Shown here in pieces: positions 28,305 through 36,072 of a stretch of 64,000 nucleotides of DNA. The translations under genes and the position numbers were made by a program. Within the stretch, counting starts at the first letter, position 1. Each line of letters begins with the position of its first letter. The notes beneath the pieces were generated by a model. The model made no database searches. It had not been told where the DNA came from and saw nothing but the letters and a program-made list of their open reading frames with translations. Source of the stretch: Rubellimicrobium arenae. GTDB taxonomy: Bacteria; Pseudomonadota; Alphaproteobacteria; Rhodobacterales; Rhodobacteraceae. Where the stretch lies: assembly GCF_017916275.1 (NCBI RefSeq), contig NZ_JAFMST010000007.1, positions 270,477 through 334,476 on the forward strand. Reading direction: 5' to 3'.

Positions 28305-29150
28305 TTATGTTCGTTGCGACGGGTGCCAGAAGGTCGCCCAGCGTTCGAGGAAGGTGATGAGGCCGTAGACCGCGCTGCCCGCCAGCGCCCCCACCAGGAT
28401 GGCCGACCACACCATGTCGAGCTGCAGCGCCCCGTTCGAGGTCGAGATGCGGAAGCCGATCCCCTGCGTGGGCGAGCCGAAGAACTCGGCCACGATGGCG
28501 CCGATCATCGCCAGGGTGGCCGCGATCTTGAGGCCGTTGAAGATGAAGGGCAGCGCCGCCGGAAGCCGTAGCTTGAGGAGCGTGGGCCAGTAGCCCGCCC
28601 CATAGGTCCGCATCAGGTCGCGCTGCATGGCGGTGGTGTCCTGGAGCCCCGCGACCGTGTTCACCAGCATGGGAAAGAACACCATCAGGACCACGACGGC
28701 GGCCTTGGACTGCCAGCCGAAGCCGAACCACATGACCATGATGGGTGCCACGCCGACGATGGGCAGCGCGGCCATGAAGCTGCCCACCGGCAGCAGCCCG
28801 CGCCGCAGCACGTCGAAGCGGTCGACCAGCACCGCCACGACCAGAGCGGCGGCGACCCCGATGGCAAGGCCCGAGAACGCCCCCTTGAGGATCGTCTGCA
28901 CGAAGTCCCCCCACAGGAGCGGCAGGTTCGCCACGAAGGTCTGCCCGATGCGCGACGGCGGGGGCAGGATCGCGGGCGGCACGTTCAGGCCGCGCACGAT
29001 CAGCTCCCAGCAGAGGAGGACGGTCGCGCCGAAGATCAGCGGCACGGCGGTGCGGACGGCGCGGCTGCGGGCGCGCGCGCCCCGGGTCAGCCAAGTGTTG
29101 AGCGCCCAGCCCCCGACCCAGACCAGGGCGGCCAGGAGAACGAGCGTCAT
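28305..29150 (-). CDS. ABC transporter permease (SsuC/TauC-like), second
   Basis: A 281-residue permease with about seven hydrophobic segments and the EAA loop LMRTYGAGYWPTLLKLRLPAALP characteristic of the nitrate/sulfonate/pyrimidine-precursor (BPD) group. The start overlaps the stop of the first permease as ATGA. Two different permease genes imply a heterodimeric channel. It is followed 26 bases later by the binding-protein gene. Confidence 0.9.
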   Translation of the reverse strand: MTLVLLAALVWVGGWALNTWLTRGARARSRAVRTAVPLIFGATVLLCWELIVRGLNVPPAILPPPSRIGQTFVANLPLLWGDFVQTILKGAFSGLAIGVAAALVVAVLVDRFDVLRRGLLPVGSFMAALPIVGVAPIMVMWFGFGWQSKAAVVVLMVFFPMLVNTVAGLQDTTAMQRDLMRTYGAGYWPTLLKLRLPAALPFIFNGLKIAATLAMIGAIVAEFFGSPTQGIGFRISTSNGALQLDMVWSAILVGALAGSAVYGLITFLERWATFWHPSQRT

Positions 29151-30097
29151 GCCGGCACCCCCATGGCGCGCAGGGTGCGCCGTTCGAGCCAGCCCATGAA
29201 CCAGACAAGGAACGCCGCCAGCACCGCCGCCATGAGGAGCGCGGCCCAGATCTGCGTCGTCTGGCCGTAATAGCTGCCTGCAAGCATCCGGGCGCCCAGG
29301 CCGCCGCGCTGGACCGGCAGCTCGCCCACGATGGTGCCCACCAGCGAGGCCGCGATGGCGACCTTGAGCGAGGCGAAGAGATAGGGGACCGAGGCGGGCA
29401 GCCGCAGCTTCCAGAGGCGTTCGGAGGTGGACGCGCTCCAGGTGTGCATGAGGTCGAGCTGCATCTGGTCGGGCGTCCTCAGCCCCTTGACCATGCCGAC
29501 CACCACCGGGAAGAACGACAGGTAGGCCGAGATCACGGCCTTGGGCAGCAGCCCCTGCACCCCCACCGAGTTCATGACCACGATGATCATGGGGGCGAGC
29601 GCGACGATCGGGATGGTCTGGCTGATGATGGCCCAGGGCATCACGCTCATGTCCATGGCGCGGTTGTGGACGATCCCGACGGCGAGGAGCACCCCGGCGG
29701 CGGCTCCGATCAGGAAGCCCACCATCGTCGCGCCCAGCGTGACCCCGGCGTGGTAGACCAGGCCGCGGTTCGAGAACTCGCCCTTCTGGACGATGCCGCG
29801 GCGGGAGAAGACCTCCTCGCCGATGGTGCTCTGGTAGAGCTCCTGGGCGACCTGGTGGGGGGCGGGCAGGCGCGGACGCTCCTGCGACCAGCCGTTCAGG
29901 GCGATGGGCGCGTTGTTGACGGCCAGCGCCCAGGCCGAGCGCCCCTGCCGTTCGGTGGCCGGGCCCCCCCAGACGGAGGCGCCGGCACGCTCGGCCTCGG
30001 TCACGACCTCGCGGATGTTCATGGGAATGGCCGCGACGTACCAGAAGGCCAGGATCGCGAGGACCACGCCCAGGACGGGAAGGACCGTGCGGCGCAT
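29147..30097 (-). CDS. ABC transporter permease (SsuC/TauC-like), first
   Basis: A 316-residue permease. The BPD core has the EAA motif LMHTWSASTSERLWKLRLPASVPYLF (about residues 218-243; position given rather than sequence in the family sense). Between the first helix and the core lies a long periplasmic loop (residues about 25-110, including WGGPATERQGRSAW and APHQVAQELYQS), longer than in SsuC-type permeases. The ATG overlaps the last base of the ATPase stop. It pairs with the second permease. Confidence 0.88.
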   Translation of the reverse strand: MRRTVLPVLGVVLAILAFWYVAAIPMNIREVVTEAERAGASVWGGPATERQGRSAWALAVNNAPIALNGWSQERPRLPAPHQVAQELYQSTIGEEVFSRRGIVQKGEFSNRGLVYHAGVTLGATMVGFLIGAAAGVLLAVGIVHNRAMDMSVMPWAIISQTIPIVALAPMIIVVMNSVGVQGLLPKAVISAYLSFFPVVVGMVKGLRTPDQMQLDLMHTWSASTSERLWKLRLPASVPYLFASLKVAIAASLVGTIVGELPVQRGGLGARMLAGSYYGQTTQIWAALLMAAVLAAFLVWFMGWLERRTLRAMGVPA

Positions 30098-30927
30098 CAG
30101 ACCTCCACATGCCCCGCGCGGAGCCCTCCGCGGACGCGGTGCGCGACGGCGAGGAACTCGGGGCTTTCGCGGATGTCGAGCGGACGCTCGCGCGGGAGGG
30201 GGCTGTCGATGATGTCGGTGATCCGGCCCGGGCGGGGGGACATGACGACGATCTTGGTGGACAGGTACACCGCCTCGGGGATCGAGTGCGTCACGAAGAG
30301 CGTGGTCTTCTGGGTGCGGGCCCAGAGGTTCAGCAGCTCCTCGTTCAGGCGGTCGCGCACGATCTCGTCCAGCGCCCCGAAGGGTTCGTCCATGAGGAGG
30401 ATGTCCGCGTCGAAGGCCAGGGCCCGGGCGATGGAGGCCCGCTGCTGCATCCCGCCCGACAGCTGCCAGGGGTATTTCCGGCCAAAGCCCGCGAGGTCGA
30501 CGAGCTTGAGCACCCGGTCCACGCGGGCGTCCTGCTCGGCGCGCGGAAAGCCCATGATCTCGAGCGGAAGGCGGATGTTCCCGGCGATGGTGCGCCAGGG
30601 ATAAAGGCCCGCCGCCTGGAAGACGTAGCCGTAGGCGCGGGCGCGGCGGGCGGCGTCGGGGCTCATGCCGTTGACGGTGAGCGTGCCGGAGGTGGGCGTC
30701 TCGAGGGCGGCGACGCAGCGCAGGAAGGTGGTCTTGCCGCAGCCCGAGGGGCCGATGAACGACACGAACTCGCCCTTCGGGATGCTGAGGCTCACGTCCT
30801 TGAGCGCCTGCACCGGCCCGTCGGCGGTCTGGAAGACGAGGTTGACGCCCTGCGCGTCGATGACCGGGGCGGCGGTTTGTGAGAAGCTGGCGGCGTTCGC
30901 CATCACGGTGGATCCATCGGGAGACAT
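30097..30927 (-). CDS. ABC transporter ATP-binding protein (SsuB/TauB-like)
   Basis: A 276-residue ATPase with Walker A FIGPSGCGKTTFLR, Q-loop YVFQAAGLYPW, signature LSGGMQQRASIARAL, Walker [13 protein letters not shown] and the H-loop FVTHSIPEAVYLS. It energises the two permeases downstream. The start was set at the ATG at 30927 (MSPDGSTVMANAASF) because GAGG lies eight bases upstream. An ATG at 30933 would overlap the start codon of the divergent cupin gene, and one at 30903 lacks a ribosome site. Its promoter must lie inside the cupin gene. Confidence 0.92.
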   Translation of the reverse strand: MSPDGSTVMANAASFSQTAAPVIDAQGVNLVFQTADGPVQALKDVSLSIPKGEFVSFIGPSGCGKTTFLRCVAALETPTSGTLTVNGMSPDAARRARAYGYVFQAAGLYPWRTIAGNIRLPLEIMGFPRAEQDARVDRVLKLVDLAGFGRKYPWQLSGGMQQRASIARALAFDADILLMDEPFGALDEIVRDRLNEELLNLWARTQKTTLFVTHSIPEAVYLSTKIVVMSPRPGRITDIIDSPLPRERPLDIRESPEFLAVAHRVRGGLRAGHVEV

Positions 30928-30931
30928 AACC

Positions 30932-31330
30932 ATGGCCTCATGCCAGAAGATCGCGCCGGGCGCGACGGCCTACGCGGGAAAACAGGGGTTCAGTTACTTC
31001 GAAGGCATCGCCCGGGAGACGACCGGGTCGCAGGCCATCTGCATGCACCTGCTGACCATACCGCCGGGCGGCCGCGCCAGGGCGCACAAGCACGCGACCC
31101 ACGAGACGGCGATCTACGTGCTGTCCGGCACCACGATGATGGCCTGGGGCGAGCGGCTGGAGCACCGGATGGAGATCGGCGCGGGCGAGATGCTCTATAT
31201 CCCCGCCGACATGCCGCACCTGCCCTGGAACCCCGGCCCCGCCCCCGCGACGGCGGTGATCGCCCGCACCGACCCGCACGAGCAGGAGAGCGTGGTGCTG
31301 CTGCCGGAACTGGAAGAGCTGGTGGCCTGA
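30932..31330 (+). CDS. cupin domain protein
   Basis: A 132-residue single-domain cupin. Conserved metal-ligand motifs are HKHATHETAIYVLSG (cupin motif 1) and AGEMLYIPADMPHLPWN (motif 2). Enzymatic or binding role is unknown; small cupins in ureide and pyrimidine loci can be ureidoglycine/ureidoglycolate-type enzymes or sensors. GGGAG lies seven bases before the ATG, inside the start of the divergent ABC gene. It is the only plus-strand gene of the hydantoin region before rutR. Confidence 0.8.
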   Translation: MASCQKIAPGATAYAGKQGFSYFEGIARETTGSQAICMHLLTIPPGGRARAHKHATHETAIYVLSGTTMMAWGERLEHRMEIGAGEMLYIPADMPHLPWNPGPAPATAVIARTDPHEQESVVLLPELEELVA

Positions 31331-31362
31331 GCGGCGCAAGGCTGCGGGGACGACCGGGCGAG

Positions 31363-31881
31363 TCATGCCGCGTTCCCTGGGCGCGAATGCCGCGCCGACT
31401 CGCGCGCCAGCGCGTCGGCGGCCGCATGGACCGAAACCGCCACCGAGACCGGAACGATGGCGAGCCCGGCCAGGATCGTGGCCCCGTCCAGGCCGGGCGG
31501 GACGACGGCCAGGATCGCCCCCAGCAGGATCAGGCTGGCCACCAGGGCCGCGCAGGCGCCCGCCACCCGGACGGCCACGCGTTCCCCGAGCCAGGCGCGC
31601 GCCACGCGACGCGCCAGATGCCAGGCGACGGCCGAGGGCCCGTATGCCAGCACCATGTTGACAGCGATCACGGGCAGCGATCCGAGCAGCCCCAGGAGCA
31701 TCAGGCCGGCTGACGTGCCAAGCCCGGCTACGAGCCCCTCATGCACGGCCCGGTCCAGGCCGGCCGCCACGGCGACCAAGGCCACCCAGGCGCCCGCGCT
31801 CAGGGGCGGGGCCAGCCAGACGAACTCGTCGAAGACGGGATCGCGCCGGGACGTCCGCCGGGCGGGCACCATGGCGGTCAC
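31363..31881 (-). CDS. hypothetical four-helix membrane protein
   Basis: A 172-residue protein with four hydrophobic segments (roughly WVALVAVAAGLDRAV, LMLLGLLGSLPVIAVNMVLA, ACAALVASLILLGAILAVVPP, ILAGLAIVPVSVAVSVHAA). No family was recognised. The GTG at 31881 overlaps the dihydropyrimidinase stop as GTGA; an ATG three codons downstream is the alternative. Its coupling to the dihydropyrimidinase gene suggests a role in the same pathway, perhaps transport or membrane anchoring, but nothing in the sequence proves it. Confidence 0.6.
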   Translation of the reverse strand: MTAMVPARRTSRRDPVFDEFVWLAPPLSAGAWVALVAVAAGLDRAVHEGLVAGLGTSAGLMLLGLLGSLPVIAVNMVLAYGPSAVAWHLARRVARAWLGERVAVRVAGACAALVASLILLGAILAVVPPGLDGATILAGLAIVPVSVAVSVHAAADALARESARHSRPGNAA

Positions 31882-33332
31882 ACGCCGCTGGCCGGAATGC
31901 CCGCCCGCGTCACGGGGCGGGGGGCGGTCAGCTCCTTCCAGGTCGAAAGCGCGCGGTTGACCGGGGTGTTGGCCTCGCGGGCGACGAACTCGCCGTGGCC
32001 CTCGCGCGGGCGAAGCTCGCCGTCGTGGACGGCGACGTAGCCGCGGCTGAGCGTGAAGCGCGGCAGGCCCTTCACCTCGTGGCCTTCGAAGACGTTGTAG
32101 TCGATGGCGGACTGCTGCGACGCGGCGGTGATCGTCTTGGTCTTCTCGGGGTCCCAGACGATCAGGTCGGCGTCGGCACCCACGCGGACCGCGCCCTTGC
32201 GGGGGTAGCAGCCCAGGATCTTGGCGATGTTGGTGGAGGTCACGGCCACGAATTCGTTGGGCGTCAGCCGCCCGGTGTTCACGCCATGGGTCCAGAGCAT
32301 CGGGAGCCGATCCTCGAGCCCGCCCGTCCCGTTCGGGATCCTGGTGAAGTCGTCCAGGCCCGTCCGCTTCTGCGCGGTCGTGAAGGCGCAATGGTCGGTG
32401 GCCACGACCGACAGCGACCCGGATTGCAGCCCGGCCCAGAGCGAGTCCTGGTGCCTCTTGTCGCGGAAGGGCGGCGACATGACCCGGCGGGCGGCGTGAT
32501 CCCAGTCGGGGTGCCGGTATTCGCTGTCGTCGAGCGTCAGATGCTGGATCAGCGGCTCGCCCCAGACGCGCTTGCCCTGGGCGCGGGCGCGGCGGATGGC
32601 CTCGTGCGATTCCTCGCAGGAGGTGTGGACGACATACAGCGGCACGCCCGCCATGTCGGCGATCATGATGGCGCGGTTGGTGGCCTCGCCCTCGACCTGC
32701 GGGGGACGGGAATAGGCGTGGGCCTCGGGGCCGCGGTTGCCCTCCTCCAGCAGCTTGCGCTGAAGCTCGGCCACGACGTCGCCGTTCTCGGCATGGACGA
32801 GCGCGGTGCCGCCCAGCTCCCCCAGGCGGCGGAACGACGCGAACATCTCGTCGTCGTTGACCATCAGGGCGCCCTTGTAGGCCATGAAGTGCTTGAAGGT
32901 GGTGATCCCCTTGCCGATCACCTTGGGCATGTCGTCCCAGACCTGCTCCCCCCACCATGTCACGGACATGTGGAAGGAATAGTCGCAATGGGCCCGCGTG
33001 GACTTGTTGTGCCACATCTGCAGCCCGTCCAGCAGGGACTGGCCGGGGTTCGGCAGCACGAAGTCCACCACCATGGTCGTCCCGCCCGCCAGCGCCGCGC
33101 GGGTGCCCGAGTCGAAGTCGTCCGAGGAGTAGGTGCCCATGAAGGGCATCTCGAGGTGGGTGTGGGGGTCGATGCCGCCCGGCATGACGAAGCAGCCGGT
33201 GGCATCGAGCACCTCGTCGCCCTGGAGTCTCGGGCCGATGTCGATGATGCGGCCGCCCTCGATCAGGACATCGGCCGGGTAGGTCAGGTCATGCGTGACG
33301 ACCGTTCCGCCCTTGATGACTGTGCTGGCCAT
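31878..33332 (-). CDS. hydA: dihydropyrimidinase (D-hydantoinase)
   Basis: A 484-residue amidohydrolase that opens the ring of 5,6-dihydropyrimidines and hydantoins to N-carbamoyl amino acids, the second step of reductive pyrimidine breakdown. The binuclear zinc site is visible: H57 and H59 in DPHTHLEMPF, the carbamylated K153 in FMAYKGALM, H180 in ALVHAENGD, a further His in VVHTSCEESH, and Asp in VVATDHCAF. The length is typical. The ureidopropionase gene that would use its product lies upstream in the same orientation, separated by the lipoprotein gene. Confidence 0.93.
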   Translation of the reverse strand: MASTVIKGGTVVTHDLTYPADVLIEGGRIIDIGPRLQGDEVLDATGCFVMPGGIDPHTHLEMPFMGTYSSDDFDSGTRAALAGGTTMVVDFVLPNPGQSLLDGLQMWHNKSTRAHCDYSFHMSVTWWGEQVWDDMPKVIGKGITTFKHFMAYKGALMVNDDEMFASFRRLGELGGTALVHAENGDVVAELQRKLLEEGNRGPEAHAYSRPPQVEGEATNRAIMIADMAGVPLYVVHTSCEESHEAIRRARAQGKRVWGEPLIQHLTLDDSEYRHPDWDHAARRVMSPPFRDKRHQDSLWAGLQSGSLSVVATDHCAFTTAQKRTGLDDFTRIPNGTGGLEDRLPMLWTHGVNTGRLTPNEFVAVTSTNIAKILGCYPRKGAVRVGADADLIVWDPEKTKTITAASQQSAIDYNVFEGHEVKGLPRFTLSRGYVAVHDGELRPREGHGEFVAREANTPVNRALSTWKELTAPRPVTRAGIPASGV

Positions 33333-33377
33333 GATGTCCCTGTCTCCCTGTTGGTCGTTGTTGGGTGGCCCGGCCGG

Positions 33378-33806
33378 TCAGGTCGGGTCCAGCGGCGCGA
33401 TCGGCGCGGGCGGCGTGATGGAGCCCGGCACGAGCGGCGGCGCGGTGTCGGGGCCGGGTCCGTCGGTGCCCACGCCACCGACGGCGGCGGCGTCGACCGG
33501 CACGACCGGGACCGGGCTGCCGTCGCAGACCGGGTTTCCGGCGGCGTCGCGCAGCGGATAGCCCGAGGGCGGGTCGGTGACCTCGACCGACAGGAGGTAG
33601 CAGCCGTCCCCGTTCCGCACGACGACCGACTGCGGCACGCCGGGCGGCAGGGCGGCCACGACCTGCGGCGGCAGCGGCGGGGGCGCCTCGGGCTCGGCCG
33701 AGGGGCGCTGGAAGAGCCCGGCGAGGCCGTCGGGCCGCGTCCCGTCGGGTCCGGGGGCGGCGCAGGCGGCCAGCAGGGGCAGCAGAAGGAAGGACAGTCG
33801 TTTCAT
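33378..33806 (-). CDS. hypothetical lipoprotein
   Basis: A 142-residue protein with a lipobox (MKRLSFLLLPLLAACAAPG, lipidated Cys at residue 15). The mature part is rich in proline (EAPPPLPPQVVAALPPGVPQ and a C-terminal run of proline-rich segments) with a short central stretch, NGDGCYLLSVEVTDPPSGYPL, that looks folded. No family was recognised. It lies between the dihydropyrimidinase and ureidopropionase genes on the same strand. Confidence 0.7.
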   Translation of the reverse strand: MKRLSFLLLPLLAACAAPGPDGTRPDGLAGLFQRPSAEPEAPPPLPPQVVAALPPGVPQSVVVRNGDGCYLLSVEVTDPPSGYPLRDAAGNPVCDGSPVPVVPVDAAAVGGVGTDGPGPDTAPPLVPGSITPPAPIAPLDPT

Positions 33807-33889
33807 CTTGGCTCCGGTCGCAAGGTCGAGGCGGAGCGTAGCGCGGCCCCGTGCCGGGCGGGAGGCGTCCGGCGAGGTTTTTTCCAGCC

Positions 33890-35140
33890 TCACGCCACGA
33901 CCTCGGCGGCCTCGATCACGGCATGAAGGAGGACGTCGGTGCCCTTGGCGGCCCAGTCGGGCGTGATCTCCTCGGCCTCGTTGTGCGACAGGCCATCCTT
34001 GCAGGGGCACATGATCATGACGGTCGGGGCGACCCGGTTGATCCAGCAGGCGTCGTGGCCCGCCCCCGACACGATGTCCCGGCGCGAGTAGCCCAGTGCA
34101 TCAGCCGCGCGCCGCACGCTGTCGGCGAGGCCGGGATCGAAGGTCACCGGATCGAAATGGCCCGTGGCCTCGATATCGATGCCGAGGCCCAGCTCCTGCG
34201 CGATCTTCGGCGCCTCGGCCTCGATGATGGCGCGCATGGAGTCGAGCTTGGCCTGCTCGGGCGAGCGGATGTCGATGGTGAAGACGGCCCGGCCCGGGAT
34301 CACGTTCCGGGAGTTGGGCCAAACATTGGCCTGCCCCACCGCGCCCACGGCGTCGGGCTGGTGGTCCATGGCGACGCGGTGGACCATCTCGATGATCCGG
34401 GCCATGCCGAGGCCGGCGTTGACCCGCATGTTCATGGGGGTGGAGCCGGTATGCGCCTCGCGCCCCGTCAGGCGCACCTCGAGCCACCAGAGGCCCTGGC
34501 CGTGGGTGACGACGCCGATCTCCTTGTTCTCGGCCTCGAGGATCGGGCCCTGCTCGATGTGGAGCTCGAACATGGCGTGGATCCTGCGCGCCCCCACCGG
34601 CTCGTCGCCGACGAAGCCGATGCGCTTCAGCTCGTCGCCGAACGCCTTGCCGTCCGCATCGACGCGGCCGTAGGCGTAGTCCTGCGTGTGGATGCCGGCG
34701 AAGACGCCCGAGGCCAGCATGGCGGGGGCGTAGCGGGTCCCCTCCTCGTTGGTCCAGTTGGTCAGCACGATGGGGCGGCGGGTCCGGATCCCGGCGTCGT
34801 TCAGCGTCCGCAGCACCTCGAGGCCGCCCAGCACGCCCAGGACCCCGTCGTACTTGCCGCCTGTGGGCTGGGTGTCGAGGTGCGAGCCCATGTAGACCGG
34901 ATCGAGGGACGGGTCCGCGCCTTCGCGGCGGGCGAACATGTTGCCCATGGTGTCGAGGCCCATCGTGCAGCCCGCGGCCTCGCACCAGGACTGGAACAGG
35001 CGGCGGCCCTGGGCGTCGGCATCGGTCAGCGTCTGGCGGTTGTTGCCCCCGGCGACGCCCGGTCCGCACTGGGCCATCTCCATGAGGCTGTCCCACAGCC
35101 GTTCGCCCGAGATCCTGAGGTTGGCCCCGGTTGCGGGCAT
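33890..35140 (-). CDS. M20-family N-carbamoyl-L-amino-acid hydrolase / beta-ureidopropionase
   Basis: A 416-residue binuclear metallohydrolase that splits N-carbamoyl-beta-alanine or N-carbamoyl amino acids to amino acid, CO2 and ammonia, the third step after dihydropyrimidinase. Metal ligands match the HyuC/allantoate amidohydrolase family: H87 in GSHLDTQPTGG, D98 in KYDGVLG, the E132-E133 pair in NWTNEEGTRYAP, His in FELHIEQGP, and His in SGAGHDACW. With hydA next to it, ureidopropionase activity is the best call; allantoate amidohydrolase is the alternative. A RutR-like operator lies 67 bases upstream. Confidence 0.9.
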   Translation of the reverse strand: MPATGANLRISGERLWDSLMEMAQCGPGVAGGNNRQTLTDADAQGRRLFQSWCEAAGCTMGLDTMGNMFARREGADPSLDPVYMGSHLDTQPTGGKYDGVLGVLGGLEVLRTLNDAGIRTRRPIVLTNWTNEEGTRYAPAMLASGVFAGIHTQDYAYGRVDADGKAFGDELKRIGFVGDEPVGARRIHAMFELHIEQGPILEAENKEIGVVTHGQGLWWLEVRLTGREAHTGSTPMNMRVNAGLGMARIIEMVHRVAMDHQPDAVGAVGQANVWPNSRNVIPGRAVFTIDIRSPEQAKLDSMRAIIEAEAPKIAQELGLGIDIEATGHFDPVTFDPGLADSVRRAADALGYSRRDIVSGAGHDACWINRVAPTVMIMCPCKDGLSHNEAEEITPDWAAKGTDVLLHAVIEAAEVVA

Positions 35141-35206
35141 GGCGGAACTCCGTTCAGTTGGGGGCCACGGGAGACCGGTCGGAACGCCCCCGCGGCAGGC
35201 CTTGAT

Positions 35207-35222
35207 TTGACCAAGCGGTCAA
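35207..35222. promoter_or_regulatory. RutR-type operator
   Basis: TTGACCAAGCGGTCAA is a 6-4-6 palindrome that matches the E. coli RutR consensus TTGACCANNTGGTCAA at 13 of 14 defined positions. It sits between the divergent ureidopropionase and rutR genes. A weaker half-site, GACCAGTCAA, follows at about 35244. Confidence 0.75.
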
Positions 35223-35346
35223 AGCCACGCTAGCAAAGGGCCAAGACCAGTCAAGGATTTCGCGCGGCATTCAGGCACCTGCCGAAGAATCGGGCAACCG
35301 GCCGGCAGAATGCCAGGAGACGCGCCAGAATGGGGACGAGCCGGGG

Positions 35347-35988
35347 ATGAGCGTGGACCAGACCCAGGACGGCCAGCGCCCCGCCGCGGGCCGCACCCGC
35401 ATCCAGGAACGGAATCGGGCGGCGATCCTGGAGGCGGGGCTGGCCGTGTTCTCGGAAACCGGGTTCTCGGGCGCCACCCTGGACCGCATCGCCCGCGAGG
35501 CGCGCCTGTCCAAGCCGAACCTGCTTTATTACTTCCCGTCCAAGGAGGCGGTCCACACGGCCCTCCTCGAGAACCTGCTCGATGCCTGGCTGGCCCCGCT
35601 CCGCGCGCTCGATCCCGCGGGCGAGCCGCAGCAGGAGGTGCTGGCCTATGTGCGCCGGAAGCTCGAGCTGGCCCGCGACTACCCCCGGGAAAGCCGGCTG
35701 TTCGCCAACGAGGTGCTGCGGGGCGCGCCGCACCTGTCCGGCGTGCTGGGCGGCGAGCTGGCCGCGCTGGTCGAGGAAAAGGCCGCGGTGCTGGAAGGCT
35801 GGATGGAGCAGGGCCGGATCGCCCGGATGCCGGCCAAGCACCTGGTCTTCTCGATCTGGGCGCTGACCCAGCATTACGCCGACTTCGAGACGCAGGTCCG
35901 CGCCGTGCTGGGCGAGGGCCACGACCCCTTCGCCGAAGCGGGGGAGTTCCTGGACACGCTGTTCCGGCGCCTTCTGGTCGCCCCCTGA
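35347..35988 (+). CDS. rutR: TetR-family regulator, RutR-like
   Basis: A 213-residue TetR regulator. The N-terminal helix-turn-helix lies at about residues 20-66 (AAILEAGLAVFSETGFSGAT and LSKPNLLYYFPSKEAVHTAL). The ligand domain carries RESRLFANEVLRGAPHL and WALTQHYADFETQVRAVLG, typical of RutR, which senses uracil or thymine and controls pyrimidine-degradation genes. The palindrome upstream matches the RutR operator, supporting autoregulation and control of the divergent ureidopropionase gene. Confidence 0.88.
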   Translation: MSVDQTQDGQRPAAGRTRIQERNRAAILEAGLAVFSETGFSGATLDRIAREARLSKPNLLYYFPSKEAVHTALLENLLDAWLAPLRALDPAGEPQQEVLAYVRRKLELARDYPRESRLFANEVLRGAPHLSGVLGGELAALVEEKAAVLEGWMEQGRIARMPAKHLVFSIWALTQHYADFETQVRAVLGEGHDPFAEAGEFLDTLFRRLLVAP

Positions 35989-36072
35989 GGCCAGAAACCC
36001 GCCCTCTTGTCGCCGCATTGCAGAAGACCGCCGCGCGCTATATGACGGGCGGACGGACGGCGGGCCCCCATT

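Noticed and set aside
33333..33377. A second RutR site upstream of hydA
   Set aside because: Only scattered GGTC-like fragments (TTGGTCGTTGTTGG) without a dyad.
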